A stretch of 64,000 bases of DNA. Source: Delphinus delphis (taxonomy: Eukaryota > Chordata > Mammalia > Artiodactyla > Delphinidae). The DNA is taken from NCBI RefSeq assembly GCF_949987515.2, contig NC_082692.2, positions 90,777,488 to 90,841,487 of the forward strand, read 5' to 3'. Below the pieces are notes generated by a model that worked only from the letters and a program-made list of their open reading frames with translations, was not told the origin of the DNA and searched no databases. Shown one piece after another: positions 35,540 to 47,262 of this stretch (positions are counted from its first letter, which is position 1; every line of letters starts with the position of its first letter). The position numbers and the translations under genes were made by a program.

Positions 35540-36625
35540 TTTTCATTTGAGGTAGAACTCACAATTGTAATGATTTTAAAGTACAAAATTTATGGGTTTT
35601 TGTATATTCACAGTGTATGCAACTGTCACCACAATTCTCTTGGGTATTGCACAGAAAAGAGGTAACTTAGCAGTCCTGCCTGCTCTGTTGGAAAGGATGA
35701 CATAAAAGTTTAGCCCTTGACTAGCATCTGGGAACCCACATTTTTGTAGGTTTTGCCCTACCCTAACTGATAAGAATGCCTTACTGCTCCTAAACTGCTT
35801 ATACAAGCAATATGTTTTATGCTGGATACCCCTTTTCCTTCTGGGAATCTGGAAATTTGGTATGTGCCGAGCAGAGGCTGCCTACATGACCAGTGCCCCA
35901 TAAAAACTCTCTGAGGGCTGAATCTCAAATGAATCTCCCTGTTAGACAACATTTCACAGGTGTATTCAAAATGAATTGCTTTTGTGTGAGTCAATTTGAG
36001 AGAGGAATTTGGAAGCTTGTCCCCGGTTTCCTCTGGTCTTCACTCCATGTGCCTTTTCCCTTTGCTGATTTTGCTCCGTAACCTTTTACACTGTGATGTA
36101 ATGAATCCTGTCTGTGAGTCCTACTATGTGCTGAGTTCTGTGAGTCCTCCTAGCAGATCATTGAACCTGGGGTGTCTTTGGAGACCTCTGACATAGGTAT
36201 ACATCTAGGAGTGGAATTTCTGGGTCACTTAATTTTTTGAGCAACTGCAGACTATTTTACATAGCAGCTACACCATTTTACATCCCCACCAGCAATATTT
36301 GAAGTTTTAAGTTTCTCTACATTTTTGTCAGCATTTGACTTTTTCTATTTTATTTTTTGTTTAAATATGTATAACACCTACTGGGTGTGAAATGGTACCT
36401 CATTTATTTGTCTTTCCCTAGTGTCCAGTGACGTTGAACATCTTTTTGTGTGCCTATCTGCCATTTGTATATCTTTTTTTGAGAGGTGTCCATTCAAATC
36501 CTTTGCCTATTTTTTTTAAATTGGTTTCTCTTATCATTGTTAAGTTATACGAGTTTTTATACATATTCTGAATACCAGCCTCTTATCAAATATATGATTT
36601 GCAAATATTTTCTGATGTTCTGGGG
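35540..36625 (-). mobile_element. Old L1 3' end, antisense, split by an LTR
   Basis: Left part (35540-35647) is an old L1 3' UTR in reverse ('tgtatattcacagtgtatgc', 'aactgtcaccacaattct'). The right part (36196-36625) is the reverse of the ORF2 C-terminal region ('ctaggagtggaatttctggg', 'tgggtgtgaaatggtacctc', 'tcttatcaaatatatgattt'). The insertion at 35648-36193 separates them. No open frame survives. Confidence 0.8.
35648..36193 (+). mobile_element. Probable solo LTR of an ancient endogenous retrovirus
   Basis: The segment begins TG and ends CA, is about 546 bp, and sits inside an older L1. Flanking words tgggtat (35641-35647) and taggtat (36194-36200) look like a diverged target duplication. 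It carries 'ccataaaaactctctgagg' and, near the 3' end, 'gttctgtgagtcctcctagc', which I associate with mammalian MaLR/ERVL-type LTRs. No gag, pol or env sequence is attached. Orientation and family are tentative. Confidence 0.55.
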
Positions 36626-37385
36626 CCCATGATATTTTAAGTGCTTCATAAAGGTTGGCTATAATTATTATGTTTTAATAGTCATACCTTCCCATCATCA
36701 CTGGCCTTTCTTCAGTTTACCAAAATAGCCTCATTTATATTTTCGCCAAAAGCGTGTATTTTCATGGTTATTTTTTCTGACCCTGTAGCTTTTGCTGTAT
36801 TGATAGCACACTGAATCCCCTATGTGTATTGGCCAAGTATTTCACACATTTCAGTAATTATCTGTGGAAGGCTTATAAATCCCTCAGTTACATGCTGGAA
36901 ATTTTGCCAAGAGTAAAAGCCTTTCAACTGTCAACTGCCAACTCCTGAATTATCTCTGAGGAAATGTTAACAATTGCTCAAATCCTACTTCAGGATGCAT
37001 TTTGGGTCAAGATCCCGAAAGTTTGGTAATGAATGGTTCCTCCTCATTTGAGAGCAGTTATTACCCAGGCAAAATAGTTGTATTTCACTCAGTCTTTTTC
37101 GTGAGATTAACTTACACTTTAACCAGTAGTTCACTGTTGATTTCCCGAGGGTACAGAAGACTTCAACGGGAGTTGTACTTTTTGAAATACTTTTTCTTGT
37201 TACTTTGTTACTAAAAGAGAACAAATTCTCTCTAATTATTGTTTCCCTACCACTTAAAACATTTTATTTTCACTTTTGCAACTTCTCAATCCTCTGAAAT
37301 ACCCTAGAGACTTAGCTATAGTTAATATTTTGCTATGAGGTTTGTAATATGAGCTAAACATTTATTTTGTGTCTTTAAAGTAAGC
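36626..37385. other. Intronic sequence, nothing recognised
   Basis: Non-coding DNA with no nameable repeat. Confidence 0.4.
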
Positions 37386-37389
37386 TTAG

Positions 37390-37446
37390 ACACACGCACA
37401 CGCACACACGTGCACATGCACGTACACGCGCATGAACACACACAAG
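37390..37446. repeat. Degenerate (CA)n / CACG tract
   Basis: Purine-pyrimidine alternating run with CG and TG steps (acacacgcacacgcacacac and on). Imperfect, so probably old. Confidence 0.85.
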
Positions 37447-37739
37447 GTATGAAATGATAGACCCAGATTGGATCAGGGATTTTAACCTGAAATCCATAGA
37501 TGGTCTTCAGGGAAGTCTGTCTGGGAACCCCCAAAATTTTATGTAAAAGTTTGTGTAGATATCAGTTCCTCTCTACCTTCTTATCGATATGTTCTGTGAC
37601 TCAGAAAATGATAAGAACCAGTTACTGGACTAGATGATGCCTTAGGCCTGTCCACATCAGGTTTTTTGTTTTATGTTTTGCTTGTTTGTTTAAGTTACTA
37701 AGCATCAACTTGTCGGTGGTGAATAGATGTTTAATGAAC

Positions 37740-37855
37740 AAAAGGAGAAACCTTATCTGTCTTCGTTCATTATTGTATCTTCAGCATGTGGAACAGAGTA
37801 GATGCTCAGAAGAAACTCATCGTATGAATGAGTGGATGAATGAATGAATGGAAAG
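37740..37855 (+). repeat. L2 3' end
   Basis: 'ttattgtatcttcagcatgt', 'gaacagagtagatgctcaga' and 'gaatgagtggatgaatgaat' give the L2 3' tail. Confidence 0.7.
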
Positions 37856-37859
37856 GATT

Positions 37860-37887
37860 TCTTCTATAGAGTGACCTCTATAGAAGA
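37860..37887. repeat. Perfect short hairpin
   Basis: tcttctatagag (37860-37871) and ctctatagaaga (37876-37887) are exact reverse complements around the 4-nt loop tgac. Confidence 0.95.
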
Positions 37888-38009
37888 TCATTAGAAACAG
37901 ACTTTTCATAGAAAATTCAAAAATTGACATTCTTTATTGAATGAGCCTTATCTAGGTCTCTCAAAAGATCTTCCAGAAGCACCAAGTTCTGTTGTAAATA
38001 GTACTTGAC

Positions 38010-38115
38010 AAGCAATCAGGATATTTAGTTTTCCACCCTGGTTCTGCTACATACCACCTTATAATCATTGGCAAGTTGTTTCCTTCATTCACTATCTCAT
38101 TCGTTAGAGATGGTT
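38010..38115 (+). repeat. MIR fragment
   Basis: 'tttccaccctggttctgcta' and 'attggcaagttgtttccttc' follow the MIR core in + orientation. Confidence 0.55.
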
Positions 38116-38129
38116 TAGATATCAACAGC

Positions 38130-38290
38130 ACGTCAGAAAGGAAGATAAAGTCTGGGCAACTAAGACCCCATTGACTGAAGTTCCTATCTTGAAAGAACTT
38201 ACAGTCAATATGCAAGTAAATAAAGTATCATCATAATCTGGGTAGCTAAGTATCAGAGTGTACAGAATGGGGAGCAGAAAGAAAGGTTGT
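38130..38290 (+). repeat. Ancient repeat of the 'rate-the-amount' L2/CR1-like group
   Basis: 'ttgaaagaacttacagtcaa' plus surrounding words match the common ancient repeat with 'ccctcaaggagcttacagtc'. Copies of the same family occur near 16190, 51700, 55910 and 58380. Family name uncertain. Confidence 0.4.
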
Positions 38291-38861
38291 TTCATTGGTG
38301 GGGATGTTTTATTGCCTGCCAAAAATAGACATGTCTCCTAATTTTGTTCCACATCGTACTTTGCTTTTTTTGATGTCGTTGGGATAGAAATGCTGTGACA
38401 TCAATAGATAGAAACCAATCAGAGGGATTTATATTTCTTTTATTCCCTTTTAAACAGGGACATTGCCCGTATTCTTTTCAGCCCTTTCTGAAGACGACCT
38501 TCTTTGATTTAGACAAGTATTCTAAGCCTGAATGTTGGATCATTCATTCAGAAACCTGGGGGAAGATTAAAGATGGGTTGTGTGCAGCTCATACTTGAGT
38601 GTTTATCGAACCATCCAGACTACTAATTTGGTTGGGCAGGGGGATAAGAGGAGCAATATGTGCTGACCCACCTTACTACTTTTCTTGAGGCAAAAAAAAA
38701 TTTATGTCCTTGGCGATTTACATTCAGAAAATTGTTATTGCATCCGGACTGCAGAGGACAGGGTTCATTCTCTCCTTTGTATTTCCAATACTCCCCTCCC
38801 CAAATCAGAGACTTGAAACAGGGAATTTGTAGACATTTTGTGTTTCCTTCCTTATGTAGGA

Positions 38862-39075
38862 CTCATTAGGTGCCAGGCACTGTTCTTAGCACTTTAAAAA
38901 TATTAAGGCACTCAACACTCACAGGTAACCCTATAACAAATGTGCTACTGTTTCACACATGAGGAAGCAGAGGCACAGAATCTAAGCAACTGTTCAAGGT
39001 TACCCACAGGTAGAGCTGAGATTTAATCTGGGCAGTATTGTCTGAAGCCCATGCTTTTAATTCCTATACTGTAAG
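38862..39075 (-). repeat. MIR, nearly complete
   Basis: On + the reverse MIR reads 'aggtgccaggcactgttctt', 'gaggaagcagaggcacagaa', 'gtagagctgagatttaatct', 'gaagcccatgcttttaattc'. This is almost the whole consensus. Confidence 0.88.
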
Positions 39076-39539
39076 TAACGTACAGATCTTGGCATGTTCT
39101 ACATAAGAAAATTGGTCAAGAATTACAGTTTCCTAATTCCATTTGCATCCCTTGAGAGAGAAAAAGAAACATCGTGGTAGTACCAGGGTCCCTCAAGTGG
39201 ATTTTTTGTGTGTCTTACCTTGTTTGTCTGTAGACTGAGGATATAGCAATAATACCTGCTTTCACTTACCCAGTGTAGGTTGGAGAACTGCCAGAAATAT
39301 GGCAGAGGGAAGCTCTGATAGGTGGTATAGCTGCTACCTCTCCTCCTTGTCTCCTGTTACTGTCCCCTCTGTTCCCGGGCTCCACGTACACTGGGGATAT
39401 GTGTATATATATGTGTGTGGAGGGGTGGAGAGCAGCGAACCGGGGAGTGGGGAGAGAGAAAGTGGGAAAGTGTTTATTACGCTAAGTACCTTCCCACTAC
39501 CCCAGGAGTTTTGCAGTCACTGCAGTCTTTACCTGCAGT

Positions 39540-39868
39540 GTTTATCTCCCAGGTACCCTCCTGGTTTGTTTCCTCACTTCCTTCAAGCCTTACATCAGAT
39601 ATCATCTTCTCATAAAGGACTTCACTGGCAGCCCTATATAAAATTGCAGTACCGTACCTGGACTCTGTGCCCCTTCTTTTTACTTCCTGGCAGTAATCAG
39701 CTTTCAACACACTGTATAAATTACTTAGGGTCTGCCTCCCCAATCTAGAACATGAGCTCTCTTAGGGCAGTGTGTTGATCTACTTCCCTGTCTATCGTCA
39801 GTGTGTTGAATATGGTCTAGCGCATAGTGGGGAATCATTAAATACTTGTTGAATGAGTGAAAGATGAT
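39540..39868 (+). repeat. L2 3' portion
   Basis: 'cacttccttcaagccttaca', 'catgagctctcttagggca', 'ttccctgtctatcgtcagtg', 'ggggaatcattaaatacttg' and 'ttgaatgagtgaaa' follow L2 to its end. The 149-residue frame at 39299-39748 overlaps it and is not a gene. Confidence 0.85.
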
Positions 39869-40674
39869 AATCCAGTATCCCGTCAGTTACTTCCTGGTTA
39901 GTTGCTGTATTGCTTAAGCAAACAGGTATTTTTGTTATAGAGAAGGTCATGGTCACGCACCTCCTCTCTGGTTGCAGGTCTATGGGAAGGAATTTGAGCA
40001 TCAATTGTCAGTGAAATGAAGCAGACAGGTGGATGACTTATTCAAAGCGCCCAACAATTTAATGGACATGCTTTTTACGTTTTCTTTGGAAAGCGAAGGA
40101 AACGTTTTTCCCTCTTTTGATAAGCCTGTGAATTCACGTCAATGGCATTTTTTTTTACTGCCATTTATCCCTTTACAGAAGGAGTTTTTGCTTTGTGTTT
40201 GCCCAAATCAGCATGCATGCCACTCTACCTTAAGACAGAATGACATAGAAAAGGCAGAATGGCCAGTAATTAGATGCACATTTTATGCTTGTCGTTTTGA
40301 AAGGTTATGAATCCCCTCCTTTACAAAGCTTTCTATAGAGGATACTTTAGGACAAAATATCCTTTCTGTGCATCAATATGCTGGTAATTCCCCGAAAGAA
40401 CAACTTTGTAATTTGAAAGAATTAGGAACAAGTATAGCATATGATGAATGCATTTATCCTTTCTGCTCTCTATTGAAAAGAAACAGGCTTTCACTTATTT
40501 TCTCCTGAAGTTTCAAGACATAAATATTGACAAAATAGATTATCCCCTTCCCTAAGGGATGACTTGGTCATTTTTCTCCACTATATTTCTAGGTAAAAGT
40601 GGACTAATTCTACTATTATCCAAATAGTAAACTGGAGGGAACCTATGGTACTACAAAAAAATTCCACTAGTAAT

Positions 40675-40840
40675 CAGAGAATCAGGATTCTGATTCGAGC
40701 TCCATCACTGAGTATCTGTGTGCCCACTTAACCTCTGAAAACCTTTGTTTCCTTGCCTCGAAAAAGGAGTTGGATTAAAAGTCTGAAACCATTCACATTT
40801 AATGATACCATTCTTACTCAACATATCAGAATCTCCTTTG
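40675..40840 (+). repeat. MIR
   Basis: 'ctgattcgagctccatcac', 'ctgtgtgcccacttaacctc' and 'ctttgtttccttgcctcg' are the MIR core in + orientation. Confidence 0.75.
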
Positions 40841-40894
40841 TTGTTTGCTGGGGGGTAACATACAGAGGGCAGTTGCCACTGTATATCATAGTGC

Positions 40895-41110
40895 CGCTGA
40901 GTACTGGGCTCTAAGAAGAAGAAACCAGGTTCAGATCCCTGTTTTGACACCCATTATAAGGGTGGGTTATCTCCAGGCCTCTCTCTCTCCGTCAGCAAGT
41001 GAGGAGAAGCATAGGACCTGTCAGTAGGGTTGTTGTAGCCTGAGACAAGGCCTACTTAGTATTTTTATTCAGCACAGAGCCTGGCCTTATTATGATGGAG
41101 AGTTGCTATT
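40895..41110 (+). repeat. MIR
   Basis: 'aaaccaggttcagatccctg', 'gttatctccaggcctctct' and 'agggttgttgtagcctgaga', then 'agcacagagcctggcctta', give a second MIR just after the one at 40675, same orientation. Confidence 0.7.
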
Positions 41111-42330
41111 TTCATTATTCAGCGTGTTTCTAAATAGGAGGCACACGTGTTACCTTTTGAAGAAGGGAAGGTAGAAGTTGACTTGTGATTTCCTAAGCAT
41201 CTTTTTGCCAAAGCGGAACACATCTCTGCCTAAATTGAGTGGTTGCGGTTATGTTTATCCTTCTCTAGCAGGACTTGTGGATTCAGTCAGTGAGGGAGGT
41301 AAAACCTAAGTCTGATTTGGGTTTCCTTACCAACTTTCAATTAACATACCCACGTCCCACCACGAAGGCTCATGCCTGGAGCCCACTGCCTGCCATGAAC
41401 TAAATCTTATTTTTTTTCTCCTCCCCAACTTCATCAGGGACACAATGACAGCCTTGTTTCCTAAGCAACGATATGCAAAATCACTAAAGTACCTACACAC
41501 CAGAAAGAGAAGCATATGAAATTCAGCTTTAGTGGATCTTTCCTTTTGAAATATATTGTTAGACTTTTGCTTGAACAGGTCTCAGATTGCTCCCTTTCAC
41601 GCTTCCCAGTGCATGTACGTGTGTGTGTATATATATACTGACGCATTCAGTATGTGTCAAATTGAGAACCTGAAACATTTAAGGAAAGACAGACATGGGT
41701 TACCTCAGCTGCTGAAGAGACAGGTGCAAAGGTTCATTAATATTCCTTGAAAAGCCACGGTGCATGTAACATGAAAGTACTGCCTGCAGGTGTTCTGTGT
41801 TCAGGCATCTTATTGTCAGGGAAGGCAGTGGGGAACTTGGGGTGTCATTGAGGAGATAATAACACCAGCAGTTCACCCCAGAAGGGCTTAAAGCAGATGG
41901 TCTCCAAGGAAGTGTGAAATTATGACTGAGGGCAGAAAAGACAACCTCAACCCTTTGGCTGTAGTTTTTTTCATTGAGAAGGAGGGTACTTTGGCTGTGG
42001 GAGGCTTGGAGAGAGAGCTGGGGAAACTGCAGAAGCTTGGACAAATCTGGATGATAATATTCTTAATACATGATAAGGAAAGCATCAGGGGCCAAAGCAG
42101 GTCTGGTATAATCACTGACACCTCCTATTGCACCGAAGAATTTATTCCTGTTATCATGTAGGTTGGGAGATCCTCCACTCACCCAGGGCATAAAAGAGAG
42201 GCATTTCCAGCATTTGATTTGAGAGCTACACAAATGAAAGAGCTCTCTTTCGTTGGTTACCAGCTGTAGCAGCCACCTGGTGCTTGAAACAGTCTGCTAG
42301 GGTTGCTGGTGTGCCCCCCATTTTTCTTTC
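41111..42330. other. Intronic sequence, nothing recognised
   Basis: Non-coding DNA; a short TG/TA run lies at 41618-41637. The 114- and 79-residue open frames on opposite strands around 41700-42161 have no recognisable motif. Confidence 0.45.
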
Positions 42331-42545
42331 TTAAATGGTGACTCATGATTGTAGAACACATGCATCTGAATAACCTGACATGCAGGATTCAGATGCATAT
42401 ACCTGTGCCCCACCTCCAAATCTATCTAATCAGAATTTGGGGAGAAGAATGTAGTTCTATATTAATTTTTAAGTGTCCCAGGAGTGTCTTTTTGCACCCA
42501 AAGAATATAAAGCACATTAGGAGTATTACCACTGTTTTAGGTTAA
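42331..42545 (+). repeat. MER5-type remnant
   Basis: 'catgcatctgaataacctga', 'ctgtgccccacctccaaatc', 'taatcagaatttggggagaa' and 'ttaatttttaagtgtcccag' fit a diverged MER5/Charlie-type element. Confidence 0.6.
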
Positions 42546-42984
42546 TGATCTTCTGAAAAGGCCCCCATTAAAGTGTATGAATTTCAGCTGGAAGCTAAGA
42601 CTTTGGGCAATGATTAACATATAGTTATATATATATATTTTTTCCAATTAGAAATAGTGTCCTGTGATGGAGAAGGGCATGGGAAAGACCTATTTTGTTG
42701 GGGCTCATACATATCCAGAAATCAGAAGAGGCGCAGTTCAAAGGAGGAGACTTCTAGGGTGCTGTTGATCATAGGACTGACCAGGTGAAGGTGGAGGCAT
42801 AAAAATGAACTTTAGGTCCACAGAGAGAACATCTTTGCCTGCCAGATTGCCGACAGCCTATTTGTGTGCATTTTTACATACAAGTGCATGTAGACAATTG
42901 TCAAAAGGAAATAGAAAGAAGAGAAAGAAGACCAATAACATGAATTAAACCCATGAATAAACTGATACGTACTTTCTATGAATA

Positions 42985-43330
42985 CAGTTTCAATTAGGGG
43001 TCATTTAGCTGCAGCGGATAAAACAACTCAAATTGGCTTAAATAAAGGCAGTCGTTTGCTCACATATCTGGGCATCTTAGGAATAAATCTTGCTTTGGAC
43101 AGAACTGGCTCCAGATCTCGATATCATCAAAGCTCAGTCAGCCTCCGTCCTTCAGTTTTGTTTTAGCTTCATTCTTGTTTTTTTGGCATCATTCATTTTT
43201 TTTAGGCTGTCTATGTGGGGACCTTTGGAAGCTCCACGCTTCTTGCCACCAAGCAGTTCTAGGCTCTAAAAGGGATTTTTGCCCTAGTAGTTTCATGAAA
43301 AGCTCTGGAATAGCATTATTAGCCAAACTT
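42985..43330 (+). repeat. Possible ancient repeat, family unknown
   Basis: 'gcagcggataaaacaactca', 'aaattggcttaaataaaggc' and 'ttgctcacatatctgggca' resemble a common mammalian repeat that starts with 'taacagaaaactcaaactgg...ttaaacaa'. I cannot name it. A related, more diverged copy may lie at 16770-16990. Confidence 0.4.
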
Positions 43331-43739
43331 ACATCTTACGCATGGGAACCATAATTTAGTCAGGGAAATGGAATATTAACTGGCCAGGCCTGGGTTACCT
43401 CCTCCTGACTTGGACAGAGGATTTTAGCCTATCCAGACCACCTAGTTTGAGAAAGTGGTTCACCAAAGAAAGGGTGGAGTGCTCTTACCTTAGAGAGGAG
43501 AGATGGATTCTGAGCAGGCAAAAGCCATAGATTTTCACTATATACTCATGTCACTAGGGAGACAATAGTAAGTGAATTAGCGACCCAGATATACCAGATA
43601 TTTAGACTTCTTTAGACAAAACCTATCAGTTATATACATATGTGTTTTATACTCTTATTTGTTCTCATGAGTCAGTAGTAATATATTTGAATATAAATTA
43701 AAGAGCTGTAGTGGAGCACAGAGGTTTTTAGGACAATAA

Positions 43740-44150
43740 ACTGTGTGATAGAGTAATAGTGCATACATCTTATGTTGATACCTTTGCCAAAATCCATAGA
43801 ATTATACACAACACAAAGAGTGGACCCTATTGTACACTGTGAACTTTAGTTAATAATAATGTATCAGTTGGCTCATTTGTTACAACACATGTGCCACACT
43901 AAAGCAAGATTTTTCTTTAACATCTTTATTGGAGTATAATTGCTTTACAATGGTGTGTTAGTTTCTGCTGTATAACAAAGTCAATCAGCTATGTGTATAC
44001 ATGTATCCCCATATCCCCTCCCTTTTGCACCTCCCTCTCAGATGTTAATAATAGGAGAAGCTGTGAGCAGGGGAGAAACGATATATGAGAACATGTACTT
44101 TCTGCTCAATTTGTTCTAAAAATGAAGTCTATTAATTAAAAATATAAAGT
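43740..44150 (+). mobile_element. Old L1 3' UTR, split by a younger L1
   Basis: 'ttgtacactgtgaactttag', 'taataataatgtatcagttg', 'tgttacaacacatgtgccac', then after the inserted piece 'gttaataataggagaagctg', 'ttctgctcaatttgttctaa' and 'aatgaagtctattaatt' are the known order of an old L1 3' end. The piece at 43918-44042 interrupts it. Confidence 0.75.
43918..44042 (-). mobile_element. Very short L1 3' end inserted in the older L1
   Basis: On +: 'catctttattggagtataat', 'tgctttacaatggtgtgtta', 'gtttctgctgtataacaaag', the reverse complement of the same 3' UTR end seen at 1016 and 19349. Only about 125 bp. The flanking duplication is short (agat). Confidence 0.85.
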
Positions 44151-44197
44151 TAGCTCTACTTATCTGATTGTCTGTCAGTCCTTCTAGAATAAACACT

Positions 44198-44234
44198 CCA
44201 TGAGGGCAGGGTGGTTGCCATGAGGGCAGGATGG
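44198..44234. repeat. Tandem duplication, period 20 bp, in an L2-like tail
   Basis: ccatgagggcagggtgg (44198-44214) is repeated as ccatgagggcaggatgg (44218-44234). The words are those of an L2 3' end (44180-44300). Confidence 0.8.
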
Positions 44235-44612
44235 TGTCTTCTTTGCACACTCTATGTCCTCTATATGTAACATTGGAAATGACATATAGTATATAGGCCT
44301 GTGAATGCTGATCAGAAACTGGGTCAAAATGTCTGATAATTAAGAATCCTTCTGATTTTAGAAAAGAAATATGGTGCACAAAACATGCCCAGTATTATGT
44401 AACATCCCCAGCTGAGTCTGGGTCAGCACTCCATAATCAAACACATTTATAATTCTGTAGCAAAAAAATGTGAATATTCATGCTAAGCTATATATAGCTT
44501 CATAGCTTAGGTCATTTTTTGCCTCCAGTTGAGCTGCACAGTATTTGCATTTGTTGAAAAGTCATCTTTCTTTTCATACCTGAGGCTTGACATCAAAATC
44601 ACCCAATTACTT

Positions 44613-44832
44613 TTGTTTAATTGAAGTGTAGTTGATTTATAATGTTGTGCCCATCTCTGCTGTACAGCAGTGACTCACTTTTACATATATATACGTTCCT
44701 TTTTTTAATATTCGTTTCCATTACGGTTTATCACAGGAGACTGGATATGGTGCCCTGTGCTATACCGTAGGACCTTGTTGCTTATCCATTCTAAACGTAA
44801 TAGTTTGTATCTACCAACCCCAAATTCCCAGT
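44613..44832 (-). mobile_element. 5'-truncated older L1, 3' end
   Basis: On +: 'ttgaagtgtagttgatttat', 'ctctgctgtacagcagtga', 'ggatatggtgccctgtgcta', 'ttgttgcttatccattctaa', the reverse of the same older 3' UTR type as at 27693. Confidence 0.85.
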
Positions 44833-45264
44833 TGTTGTTGTTTTTTTTTAAAGGAGTAATGAGTCCATTGCCCCTGAAATGGGTCAGAGTTTGAGGTCAA
44901 GGTCAGAGTAGGATGTGTCGACACAGCTCCCCTTGCTGTTCTTTTCCACTCCTACAGACCATTCCTCCAGCAACATAGAATTTCTCTAAGCAGAGCCACT
45001 TTTATCTCCTCATGCTTTCTCACGTCCCATCATTTCTAAGCTCTGGCATTACGTACGACTAGGTCCTCATTATGTGTGACATGATGTGTGATAGCAGTGG
45101 CATCATTTTGTTAACCAGAGAACAAAGAAAGAGTAGAAGAGTTCACCTCTCGTTTGGATTTTCTTTCACTTTCTGCCTTCAAAACATATACCATCTGTCA
45201 GTAGACTTCTCTGTTGCTTGCTGTTTAAAATGCTCATTTGAGGGAGTTAAAATAAGGAAGGTGG

Positions 45265-45623
45265 GGGCTTCCCTGATGGTGCAGTGGTTAAGAATCCACC
45301 TGCCAATGCAGGGGACATGGGTTCGAGCCCTGGTCCAGGAAGAGTCCCACATGCTGCGGAGCACGTAAGCCTGTGTGCCACAACTACTGAGGCTGCGCTC
45401 TAGAGCCCGTGAGCCACAACTGCGGAGCCTGCACACCACAACTACTGATGCCCATGTGCCTAGAGCCCGTGCTCTGCAACAAGAGAAGCCACCACAGTGA
45501 GAAGCCCACGCATCACAACGAAGGGTAGCCCCTGCTGGCCACAACTAGAGAAAGCCCGTGTGCAGCAGTGAAGACCCAACGCAGCCAAAAAAAATAAAAT
45601 AAAGATATCTTAAAAAAATAAAT
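45265..45623 (+). mobile_element. CHR-type SINE (long form)
   Basis: Head gggcttccctgatggtgcag, B-box region 'gggttcgagccc', long body, tail of A-rich aaaataaaataaag. Perfect 15-bp target duplications aaataaggaaggtgg lie at 45250-45264 and 45624-45638. Confidence 0.94.
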
Positions 45624-45638
45624 AAATAAGGAAGGTGG

Positions 45639-47120
45639 AAGCAAGAACGGATGAAAGAAATGTGTTATCCTTTAAGTAGGAATGTCTGTCTCCTCTAGTA
45701 TCTGTTTTGCCTTTGCTCCATTCAACTGAACAACCAAATAGAACCAAATGGAATAATTATTCAATAAAAATGCTGTGTGTAGGCTAATTTCACACATAAG
45801 CCCTTGTGTGGGGCCTTTGAACATCCCCTGCTATTTATTTTATAAAGACGAACAACAGTAAATCGTATTTGTAATGATCGTTTGACAGCTGTCCAGTCAT
45901 TTCTCCGATCAGTAGATTCAATTTTATTCAATTTTAAAGGAATTCTCACACTCTGGAAAATCACTGTTACAGTATTTCATTTGTTTCTGAATTTCCTTAG
46001 GTTATTGCCCATACGTTTTGTGAGTAATTTGGATCCACGGAGATGCTGCTGACCTTACAGATTTTTAGCCAAAACGAATTTCCATGATCATTAGAAAAGC
46101 TGGAGGAGAAGGCTCACAGCCAGCCAGATACAGTGGGCCCTGTGTGTGCCCTTCTTGGAACATTTGGTTCTCCCCTTTGGGCTTCCCCCTTGAAAAAGCG
46201 AAATGTGACCATGACGCTGGAGCACACCCAACAAACCAGCTTAGCGGGACTACCCGTTCCTTGTCCCCCGTGGCATGGCTTTGCTTTGCAATCCAATAAG
46301 GCAGCGTTGTTCTCCCTGATTACACACACAGACACACGCACACACCCGCGAACACACACACGCAGCATTTACTCTCTGGATTGGTCAAGGGCTCTGCAGG
46401 ATGCAGAGTAAAAGACACAACACGGCAAAGCCTCTGTGGTTCGCGTCAGGATGCTTCTGTGCGTGCCGAATGCAACAGTCCACCTGCCCTCCAGATGTGA
46501 CCCAGATAAAACTCTCATCTAAACCCATGGTCTCATGTTCTGAGCTTATATTTCAAGCCCTTGTTGTTCTGCATTAGGTCTCCTAGAGTTGGCTTCCTGA
46601 AATGAGATCGTTGCCATTTCTGCACAAGACCAGGTGTTTAATCAAACAACCTATTTGATGTTGTAGGAAAATTGACTGTATATCATAGTCCTAGATTCTT
46701 GGCTGCTATGGCAGTACTTTCTACCTGCCGTGAGGATGAAGGGCCTAAACAACCCTCAAGTGTGACACCTGGGAACTCCACAGCAATTACAAGTAGAATT
46801 GAATCTGGTATTTTTAGTTTTCTAGGATGAAATCATAGTACTGCATTTTTGTCCTTTCCCAGCAGAGTTGTGTCACTGAGTTTGCAACAGATGAAAACTA
46901 TTTCCAGCGGAAGAAAAGCACATTGACCAAAGGGCTATGCTTGCAAAACACGACCTTTTACCCCATCCCACATGGTAGCTACGGAGTAATCTAGCACACA
47001 AAACTAGCACACACAGAACAAAACTCTGCGGGGTTGTTTTTCTTCATTGGTGTCCTTAATTGGTCTAGGGCTGAAAGTTATCTGTGCTCAATTCGTAATT
47101 GAAAGTACTAGTTTTCCAGC
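45639..47120. other. Intronic sequence with a degenerate CA run
   Basis: Mostly unique-looking sequence, less AT-rich in 46100-46500. An imperfect CA/CG run lies at 46323-46363. No gene recognised; the 92- and 84-residue frames there read through the run. Confidence 0.45.
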
Positions 47121-47129
47121 TGCAGAATG

Positions 47130-47262
47130 CACAGTAATGAACAGAGGTGCTGGGTTGGTCTGTGAGGAGCTCAGAAATCTGCCTTTTATCAAGTACCCCC
47201 AGGTAAGGGGGTATTGGTGCATGAGGTTACTAGACCACACTTTGAGGAATAATTATTTTGGA
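47130..47262 (+). repeat. MER5-type remnant (3' part)
   Basis: 'gaaatctgccttttatcaag', 'acccccaggtaagggggta' and 'ctagaccacactttgagga' match the second half of MER5A in + orientation. Confidence 0.6.

Noticed and set aside
39299..39748. 149-residue + frame
   Set aside because: Most of it lies over an L2 3' portion.
9781..45623. tRNA genes
   Set aside because: tRNA-like A/B boxes occur only within CHR and MIR SINEs; no cloverleaf tRNA gene was seen outside them.
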